In this document: positions 55,025 through 63,252 of the stretch, piece by piece | How positions within the stretch are numbered: position 1 is the stretch's first letter | How the letters are laid out: each line of letters begins with the position of its first letter | Assembly: GCA_037045685.1 (NCBI GenBank) | Contig: JBAOII010000011.1 | Span: forward strand, 1-64,000 | Reading direction: 5' to 3' | DNA from: Competibacter_A sp037045685 | GTDB lineage: Bacteria > Pseudomonadota > Gammaproteobacteria > Competibacterales > Competibacteraceae | DNA: 64,000 nt | The notes under the pieces: model-generated | Seen by the model: only the letters and a program-made list of their open reading frames with translations | Databases searched by the model: none | Told to the model about the DNA's origin: nothing | Position numbers and translations under genes: made by a program

Positions 55025-55037
55025 TGTTTCCATGGCG

Positions 55038-55637
55038 CTATATCGGATGCGCGGTTGGTTCGGTCTCCGGAAATTCCACTCGGTCGTAGACTTCGGCCAA
55101 ATGCAGCACGCAGCCGATTGCGGCAATTTCCATGCGGCCATCCGGCCCATCGGCGACGGAATAGAGCCATCGACCGTCCGGTTGCCGGGAGTAGTGCTCG
55201 ATTCGCGGTTTGTCCTGGGCCACCAGCAGATAGTCGGTGAGCGATTCCAGCGCGCGGTAGTGGGCGAATTTGTCGCCCCGGTCATAAGCCTCGGTGCTAT
55301 CCGACAGCACTTCGATGATGACCGTGGGATCGAGCAAGGTATCGACATGCTGGTCTTCGAAGCGCGGCTCACCGCAAGCGACCACGACATCCGGGTAGGT
55401 GTACAGGCCGGTGGGGCTTACCTTGACCCGCATATCGTTAGCGAAGGGTTCGCACGGTTTGCCGCTGAGTTGGTTGCCCAGCCGGCGGGTTAGATTCACG
55501 GTAATTCGGTTGTGGCTGCGGCTGGCGCCGCTCATCGCGTAGATCTGACCGTTAAGGTACTCGCTCTTGGTTTCGGCCTGACGTTCCAGCGCCAGATAGT
55601 CGGCGGCGGTGACGAACTGCTCGGCGGGTCGGGACAT
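55038..55637 (-). CDS. Uma2-family putative endonuclease
   Basis: ATG 55637 (MSRPAEQFVTAADYLAL) gives 199 residues. The DUF820/Uma2 PD-(D/E)XK layout is present: KSEYLNGQIYAMSGA, TYPDVVVACGEPRFED (Asp), PTVIIEVLSDSTEAYDRGDK (ExV core) and YLLVAQDKPRIEHYSR. Members are numerous in Cyanobacteria and some Proteobacteria; their biological function is unknown. Convergent with dsbB, followed by hemL on the same strand. Confidence 0.85.
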   Translation of the reverse strand: MSRPAEQFVTAADYLALERQAETKSEYLNGQIYAMSGASRSHNRITVNLTRRLGNQLSGKPCEPFANDMRVKVSPTGLYTYPDVVVACGEPRFEDQHVDTLLDPTVIIEVLSDSTEAYDRGDKFAHYRALESLTDYLLVAQDKPRIEHYSRQPDGRWLYSVADGPDGRMEIAAIGCVLHLAEVYDRVEFPETEPTAHPI

Positions 55638-55660
55638 GGAAAATCCTCCAGATAAAATCT

Positions 55661-56938
55661 TTATATGCGCGCGAACACCCGCCAAGCGGCCGAGATGGTC
55701 GCCTCGATGTCTTCATCGGTGTGCGCCGACGACAGGAATCCCGCCTCGAAAGCCGACGGGGCGAGATACACGCCCTCCGCCAACATGGCGTGGAAGAACA
55801 CCTTGAACCGCTCGATGTCGCAGGCGACCGCTTGCGCGTAAGCGGTGACCGGTTCCTCGGTGAAAAAAATGCCGAACATCCCACCGACAGAGTTCGCCGT
55901 CAACAGCACGCCGGCTTCGCGGGCGGCGGTGACCAACTCGTCGCACAAGCGTTGGGTTTTAGCTGCGAGATCGTCGTGGAAACCGGGCGCGGAAATCAGC
56001 TCCAGCGTCGCCAGCCCGGCGGCCATCGCCACCGGATTGCCCGACAGCGTGCCGGCCTGATAGATCGGCCCCAGCGGCGCCAGTTTTTCCATGATCGCCC
56101 GCTTGCCGCCAAACGCGCCGACCGGCATCCCGCCGCCGATGATCTTGCCGAGCGTGGTTAGATCCGGCTTGACGTTATACAGCTCCTGCGCGCCGCCCGG
56201 CGCGACCCGGAACCCGGTCATCACCTCATCGAAAATCAGCACGTTGCCATAGCGGTCGCACAGTTGGCGCAGCCCCGCCAGAAAACCGGGCGCGGGCGGG
56301 ATGCAGTTCATGTTGCCGGCGACCGGCTCGACGATGATCCCGGCGATTTCCTCGCCGATCTTGCTGAACACCTCGCGGACCTGCAACAGGTTGTTGTAGG
56401 GCAGAGTGAGGGTATAAGCCGCCAGCGCCGCCGGCACGCCGGGCGAGGTCGGCACGCCCAGAGTCAGCGCGCCGGAACCGGCCTTGACCAGCAGCGAATC
56501 GGAGTGGCCGTGGTAGCAGCCTTCGAATTTGACGATGGTGTTGCGGGAGGTGAAACCACGGGCTAGACGGATGGCGCTCATGGTGGCCTCGGTGCCGGAG
56601 TTGCACATCCGCACCAGTTCCATGGACGGAACGAGTTCCCGAATTTTGCGCGCCATGGCGGTTTCCAGCGCGGTGGGGGCGCCGAAGCTCAAGCCGTTGG
56701 CGGCCGCTTCCTGGACGGCGCGGACCACCGCCGGGTGGGCGTGGCCGGCGATCATCGGCCCCCAGGAGCCGACGTAATCGATGTAGCGGCGGTCGTCCTC
56801 GTCGTACAGATAAGCGCCCTCGCCGCGCTTGAAGAAAATCGGCGTGCCGCCGACCCCGCGAAAGGCGCGCACCGGCGAGTTGACGCCGCCGGGAATGTAG
56901 CGTTGGGCTTCGCTAAACAGATCTTCGGAACGGCTCAT
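55661..56938 (-). CDS. hemL: Glutamate-1-semialdehyde 2,1-aminomutase
   Basis: 425 residues, start MSRSEDLFSEAQRYIPGGVN. Fold-type I aminotransferase marks are RAFRGVGGTPIFFKRGEGAY, RMCNSGTEATMSAIRLARGF, CYHGHSDSLLVKAG, LIFDEVMTGFRVAPGGAQE and the PLP lysine in TTLGKIIGGGMPVGAFGGK. It converts glutamate-1-semialdehyde to 5-aminolevulinate in the C5 tetrapyrrole pathway. Its start overlaps the stop of the thiD-thiE fusion by four bases. Confidence 0.97.
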   Translation of the reverse strand: MSRSEDLFSEAQRYIPGGVNSPVRAFRGVGGTPIFFKRGEGAYLYDEDDRRYIDYVGSWGPMIAGHAHPAVVRAVQEAAANGLSFGAPTALETAMARKIRELVPSMELVRMCNSGTEATMSAIRLARGFTSRNTIVKFEGCYHGHSDSLLVKAGSGALTLGVPTSPGVPAALAAYTLTLPYNNLLQVREVFSKIGEEIAGIIVEPVAGNMNCIPPAPGFLAGLRQLCDRYGNVLIFDEVMTGFRVAPGGAQELYNVKPDLTTLGKIIGGGMPVGAFGGKRAIMEKLAPLGPIYQAGTLSGNPVAMAAGLATLELISAPGFHDDLAAKTQRLCDELVTAAREAGVLLTANSVGGMFGIFFTEEPVTAYAQAVACDIERFKVFFHAMLAEGVYLAPSAFEAGFLSSAHTDEDIEATISAAWRVFARI

Positions 56939-58404
56939 GTCGGTATTCCTCGAGCGAACAGGGCGGCGAAGCGACGGGCGGCGGCCCGAATGTCAGGTTG
57001 GGCGAACACCGCGCTGACCACGGCCAGCGAGTCGGCGCCCGCCTCCAGCAGCGACGGTGCATTCTCTGGAGTGATGCCGCCGATGGCGACGATGGGTATC
57101 CGCAAGGTGGCGCGGGCTTCCCGTAGCAGATCGAGCGGCGCACGGATCTCCGCCGGCTTGGTCGGGGAAGGGAAAAATGCGCCAAACGCCACATAATCGG
57201 CCCCGGCGCGTTCGGCGTCCAGCGCCAAGTCCAGCCGGTCGTAGCAGGATACGCCGATCAGAGCGGCTTCGCCCAACCGGGCGCGGGCGGTCGCCAGCGC
57301 CGGATCGTCCTTGCCGATGTGGACGCCCGCCGCGCCGACTCGGGCCGCCAGATCCACATCGTCGTTGACGATCAGCGGGATCCGGTGGCGTCGGCACAGC
57401 GCGTTGAGCGCCCGCGCTTGGAGGCGTCGCCGGGCGCCGTCGCCGCTCTTGTCGCGATACTGGACGAGGCGGGCGCCGCCCAAGATGGCCTGTTCGACCG
57501 CCGCCGTCAGGCGATCATCGGACAGCAGCGAGGCGTCGGTGACCGCATAGAGGCCGCTGCAAGGCGGTTTGTTCATGGTCGATCTCGGGAAGTGGCGAGC
57601 CCAGAACAGCCGGTTGGGAAGCAACTGCCCGCCACCGGCCCGATAGCCGGCCTGTAGGGAGCGCCAAGTGTAGTTTTGAGCCCGGTAGATGGCGGAGTTG
57701 GGAGAGCCCGAATACAATTCGTGGCCTTGGGCGAGCAGGGCGGCGATGGCGGCGGCCAAGGTGCAGCCGGAGCCGTGATACTCGTTGGACAGACGCGGCC
57801 AGTGGAAGGTTTCCAGCGAGCGGTTGTTGCCATACAGGGTGTTGATCACGTCCTCGGTCGGTTCGTGCCCGCCGCTGATCAGGACGTATTGGCAGCCGCG
57901 CGCCAGCAAGGCCATGGCGCAGGCGTTCAGGGTGTCGGCTTCCGGCGCCAACCGGCGGGCCTCGACGCTGTTGGGCGTCAGGACGGTGGTCAGAGGTAGC
58001 AGCAGGGTTTGGATGACCTCGATCAGCGCCTTGCCGGCCAGCTCGGTGCCGCCGCCCGCCGCCAGCACCGGATCGAGCACCACCGGAATGGCGGGATGGG
58101 CGGTCAACAGGCCATGGATGGCGGCGGCGTTTTCGGCGCTGCCGATGACGCCGATCTTGAACGCCGCCACCGGCATGTCGTCCAACACCGCGCGAGCCTG
58201 GGCCAAGACCTGCTCCGGGTCGACCGGCAGCAGCGCCCGCACGTTGCGGGTGTCTTGCACGGTCAGGGCGGTCACGACGGGGGCGGGATGACAGCCGAGG
58301 CTGACGATGGTTTCGATGTCGGCGGAAAGGCCGGCGCCGCCGCTGGGATCGTTCCCGGCCAAGGTCAAGACGACGGGGAGAGTTGCGGGGTTGGCTGGGA
58401 TCAA
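56935..58404 (-). CDS. thiDE: Fused HMP-P kinase and thiamine-phosphate synthase
   Basis: 489 residues. The N-terminal ~265 are ThiD-like (LTLAGNDPSGGAGLSADIET with the substrate loop, VVLDPVLAAGGG, LTPNSVEARRLA, LSNEYHGSGCTLAAAIAALL). The C-terminal ~215 are ThiE (LYAVTDASLLSDDRLTAAVE, LVQYRDKSGDGARRRLQARA, PLIVNDDVDLAARVGAAGVH, AFGAFFPSPTKP, VAIGGITPENAP). The product phosphorylates HMP-P and couples HMP-PP with thiazole phosphate. Fusions of these domains occur in several lineages. No TPP riboswitch motif was found upstream. Confidence 0.93.
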   Translation of the reverse strand: MIPANPATLPVVLTLAGNDPSGGAGLSADIETIVSLGCHPAPVVTALTVQDTRNVRALLPVDPEQVLAQARAVLDDMPVAAFKIGVIGSAENAAAIHGLLTAHPAIPVVLDPVLAAGGGTELAGKALIEVIQTLLLPLTTVLTPNSVEARRLAPEADTLNACAMALLARGCQYVLISGGHEPTEDVINTLYGNNRSLETFHWPRLSNEYHGSGCTLAAAIAALLAQGHELYSGSPNSAIYRAQNYTWRSLQAGYRAGGGQLLPNRLFWARHFPRSTMNKPPCSGLYAVTDASLLSDDRLTAAVEQAILGGARLVQYRDKSGDGARRRLQARALNALCRRHRIPLIVNDDVDLAARVGAAGVHIGKDDPALATARARLGEAALIGVSCYDRLDLALDAERAGADYVAFGAFFPSPTKPAEIRAPLDLLREARATLRIPIVAIGGITPENAPSLLEAGADSLAVVSAVFAQPDIRAAARRFAALFARGIPT

Positions 58405-58511
58405 GCGAAAAACTCCTGACCGGATTGCGGTCGGCTGCGCGGTAAAGCGGATTTTAACAAACGCGGCGGGTTTTTCGGGATTCGCCGGCGTGGGACAATA
58501 ACCGTCACCGA

Positions 58512-58703
58512 ATGACTCAAATGGACAACGCGAGCGAAATGAAGAAATACATGTGCTTGATTTGCGGATTTATTTATGATGAGGAAAAAGGCTGGCCCGA
58601 AGATGGTATTCCGCCGGGCACCTCTTGGGAAGACGTGCCGCTGACGTGGACCTGTCCCGAATGCGGCGCCACCAAGGACGATTTTGAAATGGTGGAGATT
58701 TAG
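58512..58703 (+). CDS. Rubredoxin
   Basis: 63 residues from ATG 58512 (an ATG at 58542 begins the core KKYMCLICGF). Two CxxC-G knuckles, CLICGFIYDE and CPECGATKDDFEMVE, bind a single Fe. It has the Pro-rich DGIPPGTSWEDVP loop typical of group I rubredoxins that carry electrons to various acceptors. It lies before the macrodomain gene on the same strand. Confidence 0.93.
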   Translation: MTQMDNASEMKKYMCLICGFIYDEEKGWPEDGIPPGTSWEDVPLTWTCPECGATKDDFEMVEI

Positions 58704-58714
58704 AGAGAATCGGC

Positions 58715-59236
58715 ATGACCGCGAACCCCGATCGCATCCAGATCGTTTCGGACGACATCACCCGGTTACCGGTGGATGCCATCGTCAATGCGGCCAACCG
58801 TTCGCTGCTGGGGGGCGGCGGCGTGGACGGGGCGATTCACCGTGCCGCCGGGCCGGAATTGTTGGCCGAATGCCGGACCTTGGGCGGTTGCGAAACCGGT
58901 CAGGCAAAGATGACGCGAGGCTATCGGTTGCCGGCTCGCCACGTCATTCATACCGTTGGCCCGATCTGGCAGGGCGGCGACCAGGGCGAGCCGGAATTGC
59001 TGGCGGCCTGCTACCGGAATTGCCTGGAGCTGGCGGTGGCTCACGGTGTCCGCACCATCGCCTTTCCCGCGATCAGTTGCGGGGTTTACGGCTATCCCTT
59101 GGACGAAGCCGCCGCCATCGCGGTGCGGGAAGTCCGGCAATTTCTCGCCGGCGATGATCGAGTCGCCGCCGTTTATCTGGTCTGTTTCGGCGGAGAGGTG
59201 TTGGAGGCGTACCGACAGGCGCTGCGGGAGCGGTGA
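58715..59236 (+). CDS. Macrodomain protein (O-acetyl-ADP-ribose deacetylase-like)
   Basis: 173 residues of the YmdB-type macrodomain: IQIVSDDITRLPVDAIVNAA, NRSLLGGGGVDGAIHRAAG and GYRLPARHVIHTVGPIWQGG, then CSGVYGYP-like ISCGVYGYPLDEAAAIAV. These bind ADP-ribose and remove it, or acetyl, from substrates. It starts 11 bp after the rubredoxin gene, so co-transcription is likely. Confidence 0.93.
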   Translation: MTANPDRIQIVSDDITRLPVDAIVNAANRSLLGGGGVDGAIHRAAGPELLAECRTLGGCETGQAKMTRGYRLPARHVIHTVGPIWQGGDQGEPELLAACYRNCLELAVAHGVRTIAFPAISCGVYGYPLDEAAAIAVREVRQFLAGDDRVAAVYLVCFGGEVLEAYRQALRER

Positions 59237-59319
59237 GACGGGGGGGCGCCAACGAAACCGACCGGAAGGCGCCGAGGCCCGCGTGGCGCGAATCGGCCGG
59301 CCCGGCTCGCTGGCTGGAG

Positions 59320-59697
59320 CTATAACCAGATCGGCTTGGGGCGGCTGGAGGCGTCGCCGGCACTCTCCCTGGCTGAAGGCGCTATCCGCAGCAAGGCCGG
59401 TCGTTCCGCCGAGAAGGGATTGTGCGGGTAGCGATACATCAGGGTTCGCGCCTGGATGTCCCGCTCTGGCCGGAGCTGGCGCAAGGCGTCCGCCAGCATC
59501 GCCGCGAACAAAGCGTCGGCGCGGGTTTGCCGGTCGCCTTGATCCAGATCGCCGGGAGTTCGCGCTTCGACGGCCGCGACGGCCGCCGGAGCAGGGTAGT
59601 ACAGCAGGGCCATCAGCAAAGCCCCCGCGATCGCGAGCAGCAAGGCGGGCAGCGAGTAAATGCCGAAATTCCGAACGCTGCGAATCGTGTGGCTCAT
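59320..59697 (-). CDS. Small membrane-anchored hypothetical protein
   Basis: 125 residues from ATG 59697. A single hydrophobic segment (GIYSLPALLLAIAGALLMAL) about 25 residues from the N-terminus anchors a periplasmic domain of about 80 residues containing RQTRADALFAAMLADALRQL and LMYRYPHNPFSAERP. No recognised domain. The composition and a proper start make it likely to be real. It lies between the macrodomain gene and a perfect inverted repeat. Confidence 0.55.
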   Translation of the reverse strand: MSHTIRSVRNFGIYSLPALLLAIAGALLMALLYYPAPAAVAAVEARTPGDLDQGDRQTRADALFAAMLADALRQLRPERDIQARTLMYRYPHNPFSAERPALLRIAPSARESAGDASSRPKPIWL

Positions 59698-59823
59698 GAC
59701 TCACCTCTGGCGATGCCGATGGACGGACTTGGTGCCCTGTACATATCGCGTAGAAATTTGTTATGCGGTTGCACAGGCGATTGCGCCGAAATCCACCGAA
59801 TCGCCCGGATTTTCTATACAACT

Positions 59824-59856
59824 CTTATATTCCCAGTTTAACACTGGGAATATAAG
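59824..59856. repeat. Perfect 13-bp inverted repeat
   Basis: CTTATATTCCCAG (59824-59836) and CTGGGAATATAAG (59844-59856) are perfect inverses with a 7-bp loop. It lies 3' of the EF-G gene and 5' of the small hypothetical gene on the minus strand, so it may be an operator, a terminator-like hairpin for EF-G, or both. It has no T-run. Its AT-rich ends contrast with its GC-rich surroundings. Confidence 0.85.
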
Positions 59857-59895
59857 ATGCAAGCTGGAGTCGATTGCGGCTTGCGCGTGGGGCGC

Positions 59896-61944
59896 TTAGC
59901 TGTCGTGCTGTTGCTTCTTGTGCGCGGCTTGCAGCTTTTGCTGGATGTCGCCGGGCACCGGGTCGTAGTGGCTCAGTTCGATGCTGTAGGAACCGTGGCC
60001 GCCGGTCATCGATTTCAACTGCGACTCGTAGCCTTCCAGCTCCGCCAAGGGCACTTGCGCGCTGATGATGCTCATGCCGCGCGGCCCGGCGTCGGTGCCG
60101 GCGATGCGCCCGCGCCGGCTGGACAGATCGCCGGTGATGGCGCCCACGCAATCGGCCGGCGTCCGCACTTCCAGGTTGACGATGGGCTCCAGCACGATCG
60201 GCTTCGCCTTGCCGACCGCGTCCAAAAAGGCTTCGCGGCCGGCGGTGATGAAGGCGATTTCCTTGGAATCGACCGGATGATACTTGCCGTCGTAGGCGAT
60301 GGCGCGCACGTCCTGCATCGGATAACCCGCGATGGCGCCTTCTTGCAAGGCTTCGCGCACGCCCTTTTCCACCGCCGGCAGGAACGATGTCGGAATGGTG
60401 CCGCCCACCACGGCGCTGACGAACTCGAAACCGGCATCGCGCGGCAGCGGCTCGATGCGCATGAACACCTCGCCGAACTGGCCGGCGCCGCCGGTCTGTT
60501 TCTTGTGGCGGTGATGGCCCTCGGCGTTCTGGCTGATGGTTTCCTTGTAGGCGATCTTGGGCGGCTTGGTTTCGACTTGCAGGTTGTAGCGCTGCTGCAT
60601 CTTTTCCAGCGTGATGCGCAGATGCAGATCGCTCAGGCCCCGCAGCACGGTTTCCTTGGTGTGGCTGTTGTGCTCCAGCATCAGACAGGGATCTTCTTCC
60701 AACAGCTTGTGGACGGTGTCGGACAGCTTTTGCTCGTCGCCGCGGGTCGCCGCGCGGATAGCCAGCCCGAACAGGGGGGTGGGGAAACGCAGCGGCCGCA
60801 AACGGATCTGGTCTTCGTCGTGGGAGTCGTGCAGCACCACGTCGCGGTGAATGTCGTCCACCTTGGCCACCGCGCAGATGTCGCCCGGAATACCGGCCGC
60901 GATTTCAGGGTGCTCCTTCCCGTGGATATGAAACAGATGGCTCACCTTGAACGGTTTGCGGCCGTCGCCGATGAAGAGCTGGCTGTCCTTGGTGACGGTG
61001 CCCTGGTGAATGCGGAAAATGCCGAGCTTGCCGATGAACGGATCGATCAGCACCTTGAACACATGCGCCACCGCGTGCCGCTGGGGATCGGACACGGGGT
61101 GCACCGCCTTCGCGTCTCCTTCGCCCTCCAGGAACGGTTCGGGGTTGCCCTCGGTGGGATTGGGGAGCAGCTTGACGAAGATGTCCAGCAATTCCTTGAC
61201 GCCCGTCCCGGTGCGCGCCGAGACGAAGCAGATCGGGATCAGATGGCCTTCCCGCAGCGCTTTTTCGAACGGCGCGTGCAACTGCTCGGGCTGGAGATCC
61301 TCGCCCTGCTCCAGATAGAGCGCCATCAGATCTTCGTCCACTTCCACCACCTGATCGATCAGGGCGGAATGCGTGGCGGCCACGCTGGAAAAATCGCTGT
61401 CACCGGTCGGATTGAAGAAACAGTCCACCACCTGGGCGCCGCGATGGGCGGGCAGGTTGATCGGGAGGCACTCCCTGCCGAAGCTTTCCTGAATCTGGTC
61501 TACCAAGCCCGCCAAATCGAGGTTTTCGGCATCGATTTTGTTGACGATGATCATCCGGCATTGCTGGCGTTCGCCGGCGCGCTCCATGATGCGTTGCGTG
61601 ACCGCTTCGATGCCGGTTTGGGCGTTGATCACCACGGCGACCGTTTCCACCGCCGGCAGCACGGCGATGGCTTGGCCGAGAAAATCCGGAAAGCCAGGGG
61701 TGTCGATCAGGTTGATGCGGGCGCCGTCGCGGTCGAAATGGACCAGCGCGGAGTCGAGCGAGTGTTGGTGGGCTTTTTCCTGCGGGTCGAAATCGCAGAC
61801 CGTGTTTCCCTTTTCGACGGTGCCGGGGGCGGGGAGTTTGCCGGCGTGATGCAAAATGGATTCCACCAGGGTGGTTTTTCCAGCCGCGCCATGCCCGGCC
61901 AGGGCGATGTTGCGAATGGACTCGGTGGTGTAGCTGACCATCAT
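59896..61944 (-). CDS. Elongation factor G-like translational GTPase (paralogue)
   Basis: 682 residues from ATG 61944. GTPase motifs are G1 ALAGHGAAGKTTLVESI, G3 LIDTPGFPDF and G4 VNKIDA, followed by EF-G domains II-V (GSYSIELSHYDPVPGDIQQK ends the protein). It resembles the second EF-G type found in many bacteria (G1 A-G-H-G rather than GHxDxGKT), distinct from the translation fusA in the str operon, which is not in this window. Exact function of this paralogue is unclear; ribosome recycling or a specialised translocase is possible. Confidence 0.88.
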   Translation of the reverse strand: MMVSYTTESIRNIALAGHGAAGKTTLVESILHHAGKLPAPGTVEKGNTVCDFDPQEKAHQHSLDSALVHFDRDGARINLIDTPGFPDFLGQAIAVLPAVETVAVVINAQTGIEAVTQRIMERAGERQQCRMIIVNKIDAENLDLAGLVDQIQESFGRECLPINLPAHRGAQVVDCFFNPTGDSDFSSVAATHSALIDQVVEVDEDLMALYLEQGEDLQPEQLHAPFEKALREGHLIPICFVSARTGTGVKELLDIFVKLLPNPTEGNPEPFLEGEGDAKAVHPVSDPQRHAVAHVFKVLIDPFIGKLGIFRIHQGTVTKDSQLFIGDGRKPFKVSHLFHIHGKEHPEIAAGIPGDICAVAKVDDIHRDVVLHDSHDEDQIRLRPLRFPTPLFGLAIRAATRGDEQKLSDTVHKLLEEDPCLMLEHNSHTKETVLRGLSDLHLRITLEKMQQRYNLQVETKPPKIAYKETISQNAEGHHRHKKQTGGAGQFGEVFMRIEPLPRDAGFEFVSAVVGGTIPTSFLPAVEKGVREALQEGAIAGYPMQDVRAIAYDGKYHPVDSKEIAFITAGREAFLDAVGKAKPIVLEPIVNLEVRTPADCVGAITGDLSSRRGRIAGTDAGPRGMSIISAQVPLAELEGYESQLKSMTGGHGSYSIELSHYDPVPGDIQQKLQAAHKKQQHDS

Positions 61945-62196
61945 GGCCTCCTGTTGGATTCGGTTCAGTCAACGGCGAATTATGTGTTTGAGTCCTCAAT
62001 GACGGAGTGAAAAGTCTACAGGAACGGCCAGGGTTTCTCAGCCAGCCCCGTCATTTTTTTGTAATGACCGAGGGCTCAGCCAGGTGGCACGGAATTTGAT
62101 GAGATATCGGCGTGCCGGGGGCGACAATAGAATTTTAGACCCGAATCGCTTAGGATCAGGATAAGCAATGATTCATGTCTACAGGAAAATGGCTTG

Positions 62197-63231
62197 ATGA
62201 AGTTACGATACTGTCTCGTGATTTGGGCCGTGGCCGTCCATCCCGGCAGCGCTCAGAGTGCGAGCCCGGGACCGGACTGGCTCAAACTCATCAAAGAGGC
62301 GCCGGTCGTCCAGACTGAATGGGCGACCCGCTACGAGCACGGCGAAGGCGTGGCGCAGGACTATGGCCGGGCGATGCAACTGTACTGCGCGGCAGCCCGG
62401 CGCGGCCACGCGCCCGCCCAGTATCAGTTGGGCTGGATGTTCGCCAACGGCCGCGGCGTGGCGCGGGACGATGCCCAGGCGGCGGCGTGGTTCCGGTTGG
62501 CGGCGGCGAAGGGCGATGCGCCCGCCAAGCAAATGTTGGCGCGGGTGGACGATCCGACCAAGGTCAAGCGGGCGGCTTGCGCGGAGCCGGTGGACCCGAC
62601 GCGAAAACCGCCGGCCATGCAACTCGCCATCCGGCGGGGTCCGCCTTCGCCAGAGCGAGCCCGAGTCGAGGCGCTGGTGACGCGCATGGCGCCGAATTAC
62701 GGCTTGCAACCGTCCCTGGTGCTGGCGGTGATCGAGGCCGAGTCCGGCTACAACAGCCAAGCCCGCTCGATCAAGGACGCGCAGGGATTGATGCAACTGA
62801 TTCCCGAGACCGCCCAGCGATTCGGCGTGCAAGACCCCTACGATCCGGTGCAGAACCTGCATGGCGGCATGGCGTATTTGCGGTGGTTGCTGGCCTACTT
62901 TCGAGGAGATGTTCGTCTGACGCTGGCCGGTTACAACGCTGGGGAAGGTGCGGTGCTGCGGTATGGCGGCGTGCCGCCTTACGCGGAAACCCGGGCTTAC
63001 GTCGAGAAGATCACTCGCGTCTACGGTCAACTGGCCCATCCGGCGGTGGCGCCGGTGACCCAACCCGCGCCCCTGAGCCGGCCGCCGTTCGCGCCCGCGA
63101 TGTTGCCTGCGGTCTCGGTGATGCCGGCTCCGATGCCGGTCGATGCGGCGAGGAAAGATGGCCCACAGCCGATGGTAAAACCGGACCGGGCGACAGGCCC
63201 CGCGTCGGTCGCCAGCGCGCCAGCCCGCTGA
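62197..63231 (+). CDS. Lytic transglycosylase with SEL1 repeats
   Basis: ATG 62197 (MKLRYCLVIWAVAVHPGSAQ) gives about 344 residues with an N-terminal signal peptide. Two Sel1-type repeats (RYEHGEGVAQDYGRAMQLYC, LGWMFANGRGVARDDAQAAA) precede a family-1 lytic transglycosylase domain: VIEAESGYNSQARS (catalytic Glu), GLMQLIPETAQRFGV and NLHGGMAYLRWLLAYF, AGYNAGEGAV. A Pro-rich tail follows. It cleaves the glycan strands of peptidoglycan in the periplasm. Confidence 0.9.
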   Translation: MKLRYCLVIWAVAVHPGSAQSASPGPDWLKLIKEAPVVQTEWATRYEHGEGVAQDYGRAMQLYCAAARRGHAPAQYQLGWMFANGRGVARDDAQAAAWFRLAAAKGDAPAKQMLARVDDPTKVKRAACAEPVDPTRKPPAMQLAIRRGPPSPERARVEALVTRMAPNYGLQPSLVLAVIEAESGYNSQARSIKDAQGLMQLIPETAQRFGVQDPYDPVQNLHGGMAYLRWLLAYFRGDVRLTLAGYNAGEGAVLRYGGVPPYAETRAYVEKITRVYGQLAHPAVAPVTQPAPLSRPPFAPAMLPAVSVMPAPMPVDAARKDGPQPMVKPDRATGPASVASAPAR

Positions 63232-63252
63232 TCGGAGGGACCGTCGCAACCG

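Noticed and set aside
58405..58511. TPP riboswitch upstream of thiD-thiE
   Set aside because: The conserved CTGAGA and ACCTGATC-type segments are absent and the interval is only about 107 bp.
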